Assembly: GCA_963693285.1 (NCBI GenBank)
Contig: OY848919.1
Location: forward strand, 2,113,827-2,177,826
Reading direction: 5' to 3'
DNA length: 64,000 bases
Source of the DNA: Xestospongia muta
Lineage: Eukaryota > Porifera > Demospongiae > Haplosclerida > Petrosiidae
Below, in pieces: positions 63,968-64,000 of the stretch; position 1 is the first letter of the stretch, and the number at the start of each line of letters is the position of its first letter. Under the pieces are notes generated by a model. That model saw nothing but the letters and a program-made list of their open reading frames with translations. It ran no database searches and was not told where the DNA came from. The translations under genes were made by a program, and so were the position numbers.

Positions 63968-64000
63968 ATGGATGACTTTAATGATGATAACATCTCTGGA
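63968..64000 (+). CDS. Possible start of a further gene, cut by window edge
   Basis: An ATG at 63968 opens an acidic frame (MDDFNDDNISG) that is still open at the edge. Eleven codons are too few to prove a gene; the head-to-head position fits the gene layout of the window. Confidence 0.25.
   Translation, partial: MDDFNDDNISG

Overview
The window looks like AT-rich, intron-bearing animal DNA. Genes are compact, with short introns full of simple repeats. Gene content is metazoan: a Tec-family tyrosine kinase with PH-BTK-PRR-SH3-SH2-kinase order, an arfaptin, a P4-ATPase, ADCK2, LITAF-like proteins, and pieces of cystinosin and an axonemal dynein intermediate chain. Together with an Lsi2/ArsB-type transporter (the class proposed for silicon efflux in siliceous sponges), this suggests a demosponge, possibly Amphimedon-like. 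The organism assignment is inference from gene content, not a database match.

Layout. (1) 1-6.6 kb: a tandem array of ~1.6-kb units, each with a single-exon LITAF-like gene; three are intact, the fourth is a pseudogene, and a fifth is only spacer. (2) 7.2-7.7 kb: a 30-bp minisatellite. (3) 8.2-9.6 kb: a two-exon type II membrane glycosyltransferase. (4) 11.5-19.6 kb: a 17-exon Tec/Btk-like kinase on the minus strand, head-to-head with a three-exon arfaptin (19.9-21.6 kb). (5) 22.2-24.7 kb: a 13-exon phosphoglycerate kinase on the minus strand with one GC-AG intron. (6) 25.9-50.4 kb: five minus-strand tandem copies of a ~988-residue fusion of an FAD-dependent aromatic-type monooxygenase with a zinc-free MDR quinone/NADPH oxidoreductase of RTN4IP1 type. 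Between copies 2 and 3 lie a divergent M20 peptidase/NHL-propeller pair and its decayed duplicate. Between copies 3 and 4 lie a GC-tract repeat element, a 5'-truncated cystinosin, a 5'-truncated DNAI3/WDR63 fragment with stop codons, and a GC-rich structured island. (7) 50.7-58.3 kb: a 17-exon class-V-like (ATP10) P4-ATPase, with a stray copy of its phosphorylation-site exon in an earlier intron. (8) 58.6-61.4 kb: ADCK2. (9) 61.5-63.4 kb: an intronless Lsi2/ArsB-like transporter on the minus strand. A possible gene start sits at the right edge.

The exon models for the kinase, arfaptin, PGK, P4-ATPase, ADCK2, glycosyltransferase and fusion genes were built by hand. Each keeps one reading frame with GT-AG junctions (one GC-AG) and sums to a whole number of codons.

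The strongest candidate for an undescribed system is the five-copy fusion array. The FAD half has diversified between copies while the reductase half is almost identical, which suggests a family of hydroxylases with different substrates sharing one homogenised reductase module. Other notable points are a minisatellite shared by introns of three unrelated genes, and short-linear-motif turnover in the LITAF array.
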